A stretch of 64,000 nt of DNA. Origin: Flavobacteriaceae bacterium. Lineage in GTDB: Bacteria > Bacteroidota > Bacteroidia > Flavobacteriales > Flavobacteriaceae. Under the pieces are notes generated by a model. It was not told where the DNA came from. It saw only the letters and a program-made list of their open reading frames with translations, and did no database searches. The stretch covers positions 62,001-126,000 of the forward strand of contig CANLLR010000003.1 of NCBI GenBank assembly GCA_947491985.1. Reading direction: 5' to 3'. The translations under genes were made by a program, and so were the position numbers. Below are positions 44,029 to 53,226 of this stretch, piece by piece. The stretch's first letter is position 1. Every line of letters starts with the position of its first letter.

Positions 44029-44976
44029 ATGAAAAAATACATAGTACTACTATTGTTTGTCTTTCAATATACAAACACAACAGCAACAACCCACCCGCCA
44101 AAACCCAATCCGTTCAAAAAATATTATACTGTTTTTGATGATTGCGATGGCTGTGGCTCAGGCGGTGGCGGAAGTATGGGTTTTGCCTCGATGCTAAATT
44201 CTAATTTCGTCGGATTGCGTTATTTCAATCAACAGTATAAAAGTTCCGACGGATTGTATAGCAATTCGTTATGGTACAACGAAAGTTTTAATACAATTCA
44301 AGTTTGGGCACGAATTCCAGTTTATAAAAATATTCAAGTTTCAGCCTTGATTCCGTATCACTTTCACCAGCGCGAAACTCCAACAGGCAATCAAAAAATT
44401 ACTGGAATTGGCGATATCACTGTCATTGCCATGTACCGTTTCTATCAAACCAAAAAAGACAGCACTTTTTTTAGACACACGGTACAAGCTGGAGTCGGAG
44501 TTAAAGCACCTACCGGAAAGTTTGATCAAGCCAATGCCGGAACTATTAATCCGAGTTTTCAAGTCGGAACCGGAAGCTGGGATTATCTTTTAGCAACGGA
44601 GTATATTATAAAACGAAAGCAATTCGGACTCAATACAATGTTGAATTATGTCATTAAAACCGAAAATGATAAAAAATACCGTTTCGGAAATCAATTCAAT
44701 TATGCCGGAACTTTTTTTTATTTGTTCGAGAAAAAGGACTTTTCTTTAGCACCTCAAATTGGATTTGCAGGTGAAGTGTACGAAAGTAATTATCAATATA
44801 CAGAGTTGGTGCGGAATACTTCTGGGGATGTTATTTTTAGTAAAATCGGACTTGAACTCGGACAAAATAAATTCTCCTTTGGAGCCAATCTCATGCTGCC
44901 CATAAATCAAAACTTGGCTGGCAATCGTGTCGAAGCCAAGTACAGGTGGAGCTTGAATTTAAATTATAGCTTATAA
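44029..44976 (+). CDS. Outer-membrane beta-barrel transporter-like protein with CxxC/Gly-rich N-terminus
   Basis: The 315-residue protein has a signal peptide ending near residue 20. The mature N-terminus carries DDCDGCGSGGGGSMGF (37-52; Cys39 and Cys42). The rest is a run of amphipathic strands (IPVYKNIQVSALIPYHFHQ, GVGVKAPTGKFD) ending in SLNLNYSL, typical of a small outer-membrane barrel of the transporter/OmpP1 kind. It lies four bases after mbnH, so it is probably the outer-membrane part of the same copper system. The exact function is unknown. Confidence 0.75.
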   Translation: MKKYIVLLLFVFQYTNTTATTHPPKPNPFKKYYTVFDDCDGCGSGGGGSMGFASMLNSNFVGLRYFNQQYKSSDGLYSNSLWYNESFNTIQVWARIPVYKNIQVSALIPYHFHQRETPTGNQKITGIGDITVIAMYRFYQTKKDSTFFRHTVQAGVGVKAPTGKFDQANAGTINPSFQVGTGSWDYLLATEYIIKRKQFGLNTMLNYVIKTENDKKYRFGNQFNYAGTFFYLFEKKDFSLAPQIGFAGEVYESNYQYTELVRNTSGDVIFSKIGLELGQNKFSFGANLMLPINQNLAGNRVEAKYRWSLNLNYSL

Positions 44977-44980
44977 AATA

Positions 44981-45014
44981 AAAGGCACAATCTGAAAATT
45001 GTGCCTTTTTTTGT
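44981..45014 (+). terminator. Rho-independent terminator after the copper operon
   Basis: AAAGGCACAAT (44981-44991) pairs with ATTGTGCCTTT, followed by a T-run (45004-45012). Confidence 0.88.
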
Positions 45015-45113
45015 TAAAAATTAGTAAATGTGATGAATTAATGAATCAATAGTAAATTGACTCATAGAGTTACTAATAGGATGTAATTCAAAAATCATTC
45101 AGTCATTTGCTAA

Positions 45114-45146
45114 TTTGCAAATTCGCTAATTTTCTCATTACATTTG
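45114..45146 (+). promoter_or_regulatory. Promoter (TTTG-N21-TAcaTTTG) for the FAD oxidoreductase, leaderless
   Basis: TTTG at 45114-45117 and TACATTTG at 45139-45146 are 21 bases apart. The ATG begins four bases after the -7 box, predicting a leaderless mRNA. The DNA upstream (45040-45130) is a string of short degenerate repeats (TTTGCTAA, TTTGCAAA, TTCGCTAA). Confidence 0.65.
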
Positions 45147-45150
45147 CCCC

Positions 45151-46710
45151 ATGCCAAAAGAATACCAACTTCAAGTCTCTCCCGAAATAGCTGCAAATGA
45201 AAGTTTGTTGAATGCACATGTAGCGCAAATACTTCGGGTTTCTACAAAACTTGTTCATAAAGTGGTCGTTTTAAAACGTTCTATAGACGCACGTCAGAAA
45301 TCTATAAAGGTCAATCTTAAAGTTTCAGTCTATCTGATAGACGAAAAATACTCTGAACCAAAATTAGAACTTCCTACGTATCAAAACGTTGCTAATAAGC
45401 AAGAAGTGATTATTGTGGGTGCTGGTCCGGCCGGACTTTTCGCAGCCTTACAACTTATCGAATTAGGTTTGAAACCAATCGTCATCGAACGTGGCAAAGA
45501 CGTGCGTGGACGACGACGCGATTTAAAAGCCATCAATGTCGACCACATTGTCAACGAAGATTCCAATTATTGTTTTGGTGAAGGTGGCGCTGGCACGTAT
45601 TCTGACGGAAAATTGTATACACGTTCCAAAAAACGTGGCGATGTTGATCGGATTTTAGCTTTATTGGTTGCTTTTGGAGCCACACCTGATATTCTGGTCG
45701 AAGCCCATCCGCACATCGGAACCAATAAATTACCTCAAATTATTCAAGACATTCGAGAAAAAATCATCGAATGCGGTGGTCAAGTTTTGTTTGAAACTCG
45801 AGTAACCGATTTTATAATAAAAAACAACGAAATTAAAGGAATCACTACCCAAAATGGCGACACGATTGCAGCCAATAAAGTCATTTTGGCTACAGGGCAT
45901 TCGGCTCGTGATATTTTTGAATTACTCGACAGAAAGAAAATCTTAATCGAAGCCAAACCTTTTGCTTTAGGTGTTCGCGCGGAACATCCACAAGAATTGA
46001 TTGATAAAATTCAATACAGCTGCGATCTTCGTGGAGACTATCTACCGCCAGCACCGTATTCGATTGTAAAGCAAGTCAATGGTCGAGGCATGTATTCGTT
46101 TTGTATGTGTCCTGGTGGCGTTATTGCACCTTGTGCTACGAGTCCGGGCGAAGTAGTGACCAACGGTTGGTCGCCATCCAAACGTGATCAGGCAACAGCC
46201 AACTCCGGAATCGTAATCGAACTTAAACTCGAAGATTTTAAACCGTATGCTAAATTTGGTGCGTTGGCTGGAATGGAATTTCAAAAAGCCATCGAACAAA
46301 AAGCATGGCATTTGGCTGGACAAACACAAAAAGTGCCCGCACAACGCATGGTCGATTTTACACAAAGTAAAGTGTCGGCAACCATTCCGAAAACGTCGTA
46401 TGTTCCTGGAACGACTTCCGTTGAAATGGGACAGGTTTTCCCTGGATTTTTAACTCAAATTTTACGCGAAGGTTTTTCTGAATTCGGTAAATCAATGAAA
46501 GGTTATCTCACCAATGAAGCCATTTTACACGCGCCTGAAAGCCGAACCTCTTCGCCAGTTCGTATTCCGCGTGACAACGAAACCCTCGAACATCTTCAAA
46601 TAAAAGGATTGTATCCTTGTGGTGAAGGAGCTGGTTATGCGGGCGGAATCATATCTGCAGCTATAGATGGTGAAAAGTGTGCGTTGAAAATTGCAGCTAC
46701 TTTAAAATAA
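45151..46710 (+). CDS. FAD-dependent oxidoreductase (YtfP/YhiN-related dehydrogenase family)
   Basis: The 519-residue protein has an N-terminal ferredoxin-like part (1-80), a dinucleotide-binding motif VIIVGAGPAGLFAALQL (about 86-102), DSNYCFGEGGAGTYSDGKLYTR, VILATGHSARDIFELL and a C-terminal FAD motif with GLYPCGEGAGYAGGIISAA. This is the profile of the NAD(P)/FAD-dependent dehydrogenase family that is widespread in bacteria but has no settled substrate. It is expressed alone from a predicted leaderless promoter. Confidence 0.88.
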   Translation: MPKEYQLQVSPEIAANESLLNAHVAQILRVSTKLVHKVVVLKRSIDARQKSIKVNLKVSVYLIDEKYSEPKLELPTYQNVANKQEVIIVGAGPAGLFAALQLIELGLKPIVIERGKDVRGRRRDLKAINVDHIVNEDSNYCFGEGGAGTYSDGKLYTRSKKRGDVDRILALLVAFGATPDILVEAHPHIGTNKLPQIIQDIREKIIECGGQVLFETRVTDFIIKNNEIKGITTQNGDTIAANKVILATGHSARDIFELLDRKKILIEAKPFALGVRAEHPQELIDKIQYSCDLRGDYLPPAPYSIVKQVNGRGMYSFCMCPGGVIAPCATSPGEVVTNGWSPSKRDQATANSGIVIELKLEDFKPYAKFGALAGMEFQKAIEQKAWHLAGQTQKVPAQRMVDFTQSKVSATIPKTSYVPGTTSVEMGQVFPGFLTQILREGFSEFGKSMKGYLTNEAILHAPESRTSSPVRIPRDNETLEHLQIKGLYPCGEGAGYAGGIISAAIDGEKCALKIAATLK

Positions 46711-46775
46711 TTTTCAAAAAAAGTAGGGTGTTGCCTTTTTTAGTTGTCTAAACTAAGAACATAAAAATACTTGAT

Positions 46776-48083
46776 ATGAAAAAAATTAAAATTTTAGTTG
46801 TGTTTGCAATGGTTTCTATAGCTACATTTTATTCGTGTACGGATAACAATCCGATTGAAAACGATGCTGTTACACAAAAAAGTATTGCTAATAGAACGGC
46901 AATGAACGAGTTGAAAATTGCCAACAACATTTCGGGTAGAAATACCAATGCCAATGCTTCTAGTCCATTTTGTTTCGAGCTTGTATATCCAATTACATTA
47001 TCTTACAACACTGGAACTACAGTTACAGTAGCTTCTTTACAAGGCTTATTGACCATTTTAGCAGCTGAAACACCTACTTTATACATTGACGGAATTGCGT
47101 TTCCTTTTCAAGTGACTACTAATGGCGCTATCCAAACTATAAGTACAGAAGGACAATACATTTCATTGTTATTGAGTTGTGGTTTTAATACCATAAATAC
47201 CGATTTATTAAATTCATTTTGCTTTGATTTGGTTTTTCCGATTACCATTTTAAATGACAATAATGAAGAGGTAACGATTACTACGCTGCAACAGTTTACA
47301 ACCTATTTAAATAATCCAAATAACGGTGGTCAAACGCAATTTGTGTATCCGATTTCAGTACTATACAATAATCAAACAACTGTTATTGCTAATTTATATG
47401 AATTGTACCAAATGATTAATAATTGTGATGATTGTATTTGTACTCAAGAATTCGTTCCAGTTTGCGTACAAACACCCTCAGGTATTTTTGAATTTGGAAA
47501 TATGTGTTATGCAATTTGTGCTGGTTATGATCAGAATGATTTGGTAGCTTGCGATCCATCAGCTTGTAATGTTTCAAACTTGACTACAGTTATAACAGGA
47601 AATTGTAATTCTGATTTTTCATACCCACTTACAATTAACTTTAATTATGTAAATGCTACATCTACAACTTTTAACATTCGGAAATCATCAGGTGTACTTT
47701 TGGGAACGTATTCTTTAAACGATTTACCAATTACAATTCCCAATTATACCTCAAACACCAATGCAACCGATTATTTAACAGTAGAATTAAACAATACTTG
47801 TTCAGCAACCCAAAATTGGATACTTCCAAATTGCGGAAACCCAAGTGGTAATTTTTCAACACAATTAGGAACTTGTTTTAATATTATGTATCCAGTTCAA
47901 GTTCAATATCAAGGTGCATTGGTAACGGTTACCTCCAACTCGCAATTGTTACAATACTATTTTCCAGCACAAGGTCCAATTCCTGTAATGAACTATCCTA
48001 TTGTGGCAACTTTCGGAAATCAAACATTCACGTTTGCCAATCAAGCAGCGTTTCAAAGTCAAATTAGTGCTTCTTGTAATTAG
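46776..48083 (+). CDS. Repeat lipoprotein with a Kazal-like domain
   Basis: The 435-residue protein has a lipoprotein signal (FYSC, Cys21). Three related segments of about 70 residues start at FCFELVYPITLSY (about 66), FCFDLVFPITILN (149) and TCFNIMYPVQVQY (367), each containing a second YP/FP strand and ending in Cys. Between them, residues 217-259 form a Cys-rich stretch (CICTQEFVPVC...GNMCYAICAG...C) like a Kazal domain. Function is unknown; binding of a surface or external partner is plausible. It precedes the sigma/FecR/TonB receptor set by a hairpin. Confidence 0.75.
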   Translation: MKKIKILVVFAMVSIATFYSCTDNNPIENDAVTQKSIANRTAMNELKIANNISGRNTNANASSPFCFELVYPITLSYNTGTTVTVASLQGLLTILAAETPTLYIDGIAFPFQVTTNGAIQTISTEGQYISLLLSCGFNTINTDLLNSFCFDLVFPITILNDNNEEVTITTLQQFTTYLNNPNNGGQTQFVYPISVLYNNQTTVIANLYELYQMINNCDDCICTQEFVPVCVQTPSGIFEFGNMCYAICAGYDQNDLVACDPSACNVSNLTTVITGNCNSDFSYPLTINFNYVNATSTTFNIRKSSGVLLGTYSLNDLPITIPNYTSNTNATDYLTVELNNTCSATQNWILPNCGNPSGNFSTQLGTCFNIMYPVQVQYQGALVTVTSNSQLLQYYFPAQGPIPVMNYPIVATFGNQTFTFANQAAFQSQISASCN

Positions 48084-48124
48084 TGTTTAAAATTAAATAA
48101 TAAGGTTAGGTTAAATAAGTATTG

Positions 48125-48151
48125 CCACATTTCCGTGAAAAAGAAATGTGG
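48125..48151 (+). terminator. Hairpin between the repeat lipoprotein gene and the ECF sigma gene
   Basis: CCACATTTC (48125-48133) pairs perfectly with GAAATGTGG (48143-48151). A weak T-run follows (TTGTGCTTTT). It is a partial terminator or a leader structure. It contains the GTG at 48148, arguing against that codon as the sigma-factor start. Confidence 0.6.
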
Positions 48152-48171
48152 TTGTGCTTTTAAAAAAAAGT

Positions 48172-48699
48172 ATGAGTAGAGACAATCAAAATACGAGTGA
48201 CCGTTTGTGTGACGAAGCTGTTTTTAAAGCAGTTTTCGACTCGTATTTTAAATTGTTGCGGAATTTTTTAATCTATAAATTCAAAAATATCGAACGAGCA
48301 GAAGACACGGCGCAAAACGCTTTTGTCATACTTTGGGAAAATTGTGGAATATTGAAACCCGAACAAGCCAAAAGTTTTTTATACACCACCGCCATTCGAC
48401 TTTCGCTCAATTTACTAAAACACGATAAAATTGTCACTACTTTTGAATTGCAATCGAGGTCGAGCGAAACGCATCAAGAAACGCCCGAATTTTTATTAGT
48501 AGAAACCGAACTTCGCAAGCAATTAGAACGCGCCATAAATGATTTACCCGAAAAACAACGCACTGTTTTTTTAATGAATCGATTCGATAATCAGTCGTAT
48601 ACAGAAATTGCTACAGTATTGGATTTATCGGTAAAAGCAGTAGAAAAAAGAATGCATTTGGCTTTATTATCGTTGCGAAAAGTGGTTAAAAATGTTTAA
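48172..48699 (+). CDS. ECF-type RNA polymerase sigma factor (FecI-like)
   Basis: The ATG at 48172 is used because the upstream GTG lies in a hairpin. The 175-residue protein has sigma region 2 (FDSYFKLLRNFLIYKF, AEDTAQNAFVILWEN) and region 4 (INDLPEKQRTVFLMNRFDNQSYTEIA, then VKAVEKRMHLALLSLRK), the normal ECF layout. With the FecR gene 12 bases downstream it forms a sigma/anti-sigma pair that should respond to a signal through the TonB receptor. Confidence 0.92.
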   Translation: MSRDNQNTSDRLCDEAVFKAVFDSYFKLLRNFLIYKFKNIERAEDTAQNAFVILWENCGILKPEQAKSFLYTTAIRLSLNLLKHDKIVTTFELQSRSSETHQETPEFLLVETELRKQLERAINDLPEKQRTVFLMNRFDNQSYTEIATVLDLSVKAVEKRMHLALLSLRKVVKNV

Positions 48700-48711
48700 A
48701 AAAAAAGGAGT

Positions 48712-49614
48712 ATGAAAAATGAAAACGAACAGTATTTGTCCGATTGGTTAGCCGGTAAATTATCTGATGATCAGTTGCGTGAATTGGTTTCTGAAACCGA
48801 TTTTTTGGCATATCAGCAAATCAAAAACATATTGGGCAATTCGACAGTTGTGGCACCCGATTCCGCCGCTAGTTTTGATACTATCAAGAAGAAATTAGCG
48901 GAAAAGAAATCGGCTCCACCTAAAAAAGTAATTCCACTGTGGACGTATGCTGTGGCCGCTTGTTTGATTGTAACGTTAGGTTGGTACCAATTTTATTTTT
49001 TGTCGAATGAAGTGCAAACTCTTGTAGGAACAAGCAAAACGATAACACTAAAAGACAACTCAAAAGTTACTTTAAACGCTAAATCAAAAGTTTTGTATGC
49101 GAATTTATTTCAATACAATCGAACCATTCAATTGGAAGGAGAAGCCTTTTTTGAAGTTGAAAAAGGGCGTTCTTTTACTGTAAAAACCGATCTTGGCGAA
49201 GTTAAAGTTTTGGGAACCAAATTCAACGTTACCTCTTTTGACGATTATTTTGAAGTAGTGTGTTACGAAGGTAAAGTTAGGGTAGAAACAAAACAAAGAA
49301 CAACCATTTTAACCCAAGGAGAATCGGTTCGTTTTTACAACGGTTCTTTTGAAAATTGGGCAGATGCAACTTTACAACAACCATTATGGATGGATGGTGA
49401 AACAGCTTTCAAAAAAGTACCGATGAAATATGTGATGTCGAAATTCGAAGACCAATTTGATGTAGAAGTTGCCTTTCCAAAAAGTGTAGAGAACATTACT
49501 TTTACAGGAAGTTTTACCCATAAAAATAGAGAAACGGCTTTGCAATCGATTTGTATTCCGTTGCAGTTAAAATATACAAACAGTTCGGATAAAAAAATTG
49601 AAATTTCAGAATGA
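48712..49614 (+). CDS. FecR-family anti-sigma factor
   Basis: The 300-residue protein has a cytoplasmic N-terminal part, one membrane helix at about 78-95 (LWTYAVAACLIVTLGWYQF), a FecR domain (LVGTSKTITLKDNSKVTLNAKS, LEGEAFFEVEKG, VLGTKFNVTSF) and a C-terminal DUF4974 domain (MKYVMSKFEDQFDVEVAF). It starts after a clear GGAG site and overlaps the receptor gene by 4 bases. It should hold the sigma factor until the receptor signals. Confidence 0.92.
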   Translation: MKNENEQYLSDWLAGKLSDDQLRELVSETDFLAYQQIKNILGNSTVVAPDSAASFDTIKKKLAEKKSAPPKKVIPLWTYAVAACLIVTLGWYQFYFLSNEVQTLVGTSKTITLKDNSKVTLNAKSKVLYANLFQYNRTIQLEGEAFFEVEKGRSFTVKTDLGEVKVLGTKFNVTSFDDYFEVVCYEGKVRVETKQRTTILTQGESVRFYNGSFENWADATLQQPLWMDGETAFKKVPMKYVMSKFEDQFDVEVAFPKSVENITFTGSFTHKNRETALQSICIPLQLKYTNSSDKKIEISE

Positions 49615-51908
49615 AACAACTCCTTTCTTTTGTTTTACTGCTGCTTTTTTATCAAAACTCGCAATCGCAAACAAGGGAAAGATATTCCTTTGGCTTTACT
49701 GCCGAAAAAATGGAGAACGTGCTTTTGGACGTGGAATCCAAGTTCAAAATCAAATACTCGTATGTCGACAGTTTGATTTCTAAAAAGAAAATTACGCTTC
49801 CTAAAAAAAAATATTCTTTATCTGAAATCAATCAAAAAATTACCGACCAAACGGATTTAAAAGTGAATAAAATTGACAATCGATTTTACGCCATTTCTTC
49901 TGTAAAAACAATCGATACCTTAAAAAAATACTATCTCAACGAAATTATAGTCGAGGGTTTTTTAGCCAACGGAATTAACAAAACCAATCAAATGTTTACC
50001 ATTTTTCCGCAAAAAGTACAAACGTTACCAGGCGTTACCGATGCTGATATTTTACTTTCGTTGCAACAATTACCTGGAGTTAAGAGTCCGAATGAAACTG
50101 CAAGCGGATTGCATGTTCGCGGCGGTACATCCGACCAAAATTTAATTTTATGGGATGGCATTCGATTGTATCATCCAGGACATTTATTCGGAATGATTTC
50201 GGGTATCAACCCTAATGTTACGCAAACTGTGAATTTTTACAATAAAGCTACTAACCCAAAATTTGGCGAACGCATTAGCAGCAGCATCGATATAAAAACG
50301 ACCGATGAAATTGAAGAAAATTTAAAAGTTAATGTGGGTGTAAATGCTTTAAATGCGGATGTGTATATCAAAGCGCCACTTATCAAAGATAAATTAGGTG
50401 TGCAAATTTCGGGTAGAAAATCATATACGCAATGGGTGCAAACGCCAACTTTTAATCAACTGGCAGAAAAGGTATTTCAGAACACCAATTTTACCGATTT
50501 TAATGATCAGAATCAATTTGAATTTCAAGATTATTCAGCAAAGTTAAATTTTAAACCCAACGATAAATCTGAGTTTTCTTTAACTGCCATTTACATTGAT
50601 AATAACCTCGATTTTAAAAGTGAAAATCCAAATTTGAGTCTGAATTCCCAAAAAATGACCATTCAAAATTACGGTTACAGTTTCAATTGGAAGCAAAAAT
50701 ACAGTGCGAAGTTTACGCAAAACACTATGCTTTTTTATTCGTTTTACGACTTTGATTACGAAAAAAGACAACAATACAGTTCATCCCAATTTGAAGCGTT
50801 TAAAAAATTAAACAGAATAATTGATTCGGGAGCTGAGTTGAATTTTTCTTACACTTTCCGAGATAATTTGAATCTCGATTTTGGGTATCAAGTGTTGGGG
50901 AATGACATTTCGCATTTGTTTAATAGTTACAATCAAGATTTGGGAATTGATTTAAGTTTGAAAAGTTTGTACAACGTAACGCATGTTGGGTATGGATACT
51001 TTAAATATGATGTTGGAAAGTGGAATCTGAACGCTGGTTTTCGTTACAATTACTTTAGTACATTGAAATTAGATAGTTTTGAACCGCGAATTTTGATTCA
51101 GAAACGTTTTTCCGATTCCTTTGTTTGGCAAGCATCGTACGAACGAAAAAGTCAAATTTTAAGTCAAGTCCGCGAAAGCAATGCCAACGATTTAAGTTTG
51201 GAAAATTACGTTTGGGTCTTATCTGAAAATAAAGATTATCCGATTCAGAAAGCCAATCAATTCTCTACCGGATTTACTTTTAAAAAAAACCATTGGCTGT
51301 TAGATGTTGATGCATATTATAAAACAATCAGCGGAATTACCACGCTCACTTTTGGATTTTTAAACCAAAACGATGGCAACAATTATAAAGGACAAGGCCT
51401 TACAAAAGGCGTAGATGTTTTGCTTCAAAAAAGTGCTAAAACATGGAAAACGTGGATGACGTATTCATTTCTGGATGCTGAAAATAAATTTGATCAAGTA
51501 AACAACAACGCCTATTTTCAAATAAATTCGAACATCCAACATGCTTTAAATTTTGCTTTGAATAAAAAATGGGACAAGTATTCGTTGGCAGTCGGTTGGT
51601 TTTGGCATTCAGGAAAACCGTATAGCGAGTTAAATGAAGCGGGACAAATTTCGTCTTTTAATACACAACAATTGCCAGCGTATCATCGCTTGGATATTTC
51701 AGGAATGTATCAATTTTACAGTAAAAAAGAAACCTTATTTAAAATTGGATTTTCTTTGTACAACGCTTACAACAATCGAACCATAATTAGCAAAGAATTT
51801 GAACGAACTTACGTTACGATTTCCGATTATAGCAATCCACGATATACAGTTCAAGATTTTTATTCGCTTGGAATTACGCCTAATATTTTTTTACGAATGA
51901 GTTTTTAA
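49611..51908 (+). CDS. TonB-dependent receptor with N-terminal signalling (STN) domain
   Basis: The 765-residue outer-membrane protein has a signal peptide (ending QSQ), an STN/secretin-like domain (YSFGFTAEKMENVLLDVESKF..., about 24-100), a plug (LPGVTDADILLSLQQLPGV, LHVRGGTSDQNLILWDGI) and a beta-barrel ending in a C-terminal Phe (NIFLRMSF). There is no SusD-like partner next to it. The STN domain and the upstream sigma/FecR pair point to trans-envelope signalling. The ligand is unknown; the Kazal-repeat lipoprotein upstream is a candidate partner. Confidence 0.92.
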   Translation: MKQLLSFVLLLLFYQNSQSQTRERYSFGFTAEKMENVLLDVESKFKIKYSYVDSLISKKKITLPKKKYSLSEINQKITDQTDLKVNKIDNRFYAISSVKTIDTLKKYYLNEIIVEGFLANGINKTNQMFTIFPQKVQTLPGVTDADILLSLQQLPGVKSPNETASGLHVRGGTSDQNLILWDGIRLYHPGHLFGMISGINPNVTQTVNFYNKATNPKFGERISSSIDIKTTDEIEENLKVNVGVNALNADVYIKAPLIKDKLGVQISGRKSYTQWVQTPTFNQLAEKVFQNTNFTDFNDQNQFEFQDYSAKLNFKPNDKSEFSLTAIYIDNNLDFKSENPNLSLNSQKMTIQNYGYSFNWKQKYSAKFTQNTMLFYSFYDFDYEKRQQYSSSQFEAFKKLNRIIDSGAELNFSYTFRDNLNLDFGYQVLGNDISHLFNSYNQDLGIDLSLKSLYNVTHVGYGYFKYDVGKWNLNAGFRYNYFSTLKLDSFEPRILIQKRFSDSFVWQASYERKSQILSQVRESNANDLSLENYVWVLSENKDYPIQKANQFSTGFTFKKNHWLLDVDAYYKTISGITTLTFGFLNQNDGNNYKGQGLTKGVDVLLQKSAKTWKTWMTYSFLDAENKFDQVNNNAYFQINSNIQHALNFALNKKWDKYSLAVGWFWHSGKPYSELNEAGQISSFNTQQLPAYHRLDISGMYQFYSKKETLFKIGFSLYNAYNNRTIISKEFERTYVTISDYSNPRYTVQDFYSLGITPNIFLRMSF

Positions 51909-51910
51909 AA

Positions 51911-51942
51911 AAAAACCGCTTACTTTTATAAACGGTTTTTAT
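51911..51942. terminator. Bidirectional terminator between the TonB receptor and msr genes
   Basis: AAAAACCG (51911-51918) pairs with CGGTTTTT (51933-51940), with A-runs and T-runs on either side, so it can stop both convergent transcripts. Confidence 0.85.
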
Positions 51943-51953
51943 TGAATTAATAA

Positions 51954-53063
51954 TTATTTCTTTTTCAATCGATCTTTAAAAACTTTTTCAAATTTTTCTA
52001 TTTTAGGCTGAATGACCATTTGGCAATACGGTTCACTTTTATTGTTTTCGTAATAATTTTGATGGTAATCGTCGGCTTTGTAAAACTTTTTAAAAGGTTC
52101 TAAAGTCGTTACTATTTTTGAACTGTACACGTTGTTTTTGGTCAATTCGGCAATGATACTTTCGGCTGCTTTTTTCTGTTCGTCATTGCGATAAAAAATT
52201 ACCGAACGGTATTGCGTTCCCACATCAGCACCTTGACGGTTTAAAGTTGTAGGGTCATGAACGGTGAAAAACACTTGAAAAATTTCGTCCAAATTGGTGA
52301 CTGTTTTGTCATACGTAATTTCAACTACTTCAGCAGCACCAGTTCGTCCCGTGCAAACTTCAGCATAACTAGGGTTTTCAACAGTTCCTCCAGCAAAACC
52401 AGAAGCGACAGATTGTACGCCTTTCAAATTTTCATAAACGGCTTCCACACACCAGTAACATCCACCACCAAGGGTAATAGTTTCTAGGTTTCCTTTGTTT
52501 TCTGTTGCAGCATTTTCGGGAACAAAATCTAACGATACTGCATTCATGCAATACCTTTTTCCAGTTGGCTCCGGACCGTCATCAAACAAATGTCCCAGAT
52601 GACTGTCGCAACGTCCGCAGTTGGCTTCAATGCGTTTCATTCCGTATGAGTTGTCGTCTTTAAATGTAATACTGTTTTTAGACACTTGTTCGAAGAAACT
52701 AGGCCATCCACAACTGCTCACAAATTTTTGATCCGATTTGAATAATTTGTTTCCACAAGTAGCACAATAATACGTTCCTTTGGTTTCCGAACTCCACATT
52801 TTACCTGTGAAGGCTCTTTCTGTATCAGCTTCACGAGCCACAGCATACAAATCAGGTGGTAATACTTTCTTCCATTCGGCATCTGTAACGTTCAGTTTTG
52901 AAGTGTCAGAATTGGAGTAATACGGATTTTCAGGTTTATTGATGACATTTTCCAATGCAATTTTTTTTGTAGAATTTTGTTTGTTTTTCGATTGACCACA
53001 TGCATTCAAAACGAATAGTGGCAAAACTAGTAAGTAGTTGATTATAGATTTTGAATTCAGCAT
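51954..53063 (-). CDS. msrBA: Bifunctional methionine sulfoxide reductase lipoprotein, MsrB-MsrA order
   Basis: The 369-residue protein has a lipobox LNAC (Cys22). MsrB comes first (about 58-185): zinc Cys100, 103, 149, 152, resolving-type Cys118 (SSCGWPSF) and catalytic Cys172 (KRYCMNAVSL). MsrA follows (about 195-365) with GGGCYWC (Cys202, Cys205) and DPTTLNRQGADVGTQYRSV. It should repair both sulfoxide isomers of methionine in envelope proteins. A TAaaTTTG box lies upstream. Confidence 0.95.
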   Translation of the reverse strand: MLNSKSIINYLLVLPLFVLNACGQSKNKQNSTKKIALENVINKPENPYYSNSDTSKLNVTDAEWKKVLPPDLYAVAREADTERAFTGKMWSSETKGTYYCATCGNKLFKSDQKFVSSCGWPSFFEQVSKNSITFKDDNSYGMKRIEANCGRCDSHLGHLFDDGPEPTGKRYCMNAVSLDFVPENAATENKGNLETITLGGGCYWCVEAVYENLKGVQSVASGFAGGTVENPSYAEVCTGRTGAAEVVEITYDKTVTNLDEIFQVFFTVHDPTTLNRQGADVGTQYRSVIFYRNDEQKKAAESIIAELTKNNVYSSKIVTTLEPFKKFYKADDYHQNYYENNKSEPYCQMVIQPKIEKFEKVFKDRLKKK

Positions 53064-53085
53064 GGTTTACTTTTTAAATAGTGTA

Positions 53086-53093
53086 CAAATTTA
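53086..53093 (-). promoter_or_regulatory. Promoter -7 box (TAaaTTTG) for the msrBA gene
   Basis: The minus strand reads TAAATTTG, 23 bases before the ATG at 53063. Confidence 0.5.
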
Positions 53094-53201
53094 CAATAGA
53101 TATACGCTTCAAATTGTCTTACGGTTTACAATTTGTATTGATTTAAGGAAAGTTTAACGGATGTCTATTTAGGTTAAAAGTGATACCCCATTCTTTTTTT
53201 G

Positions 53202-53209
53202 TATTTTTG
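53202..53209 (+). promoter_or_regulatory. Promoter -7 box (TAttTTTG) for idi
   Basis: TATTTTTG lies 18 bases before the idi ATG. No clear -33 partner was found. Confidence 0.45.
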
Positions 53210-53226
53210 ACCATCTTATTAGTTAT

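Noticed and set aside
48148..48171. GTG start eight codons upstream for the ECF sigma factor
   Set aside because: The GTG is inside the closing strand of a 9-bp hairpin and adds a non-family N-terminus; ATG at 48172 fits better.
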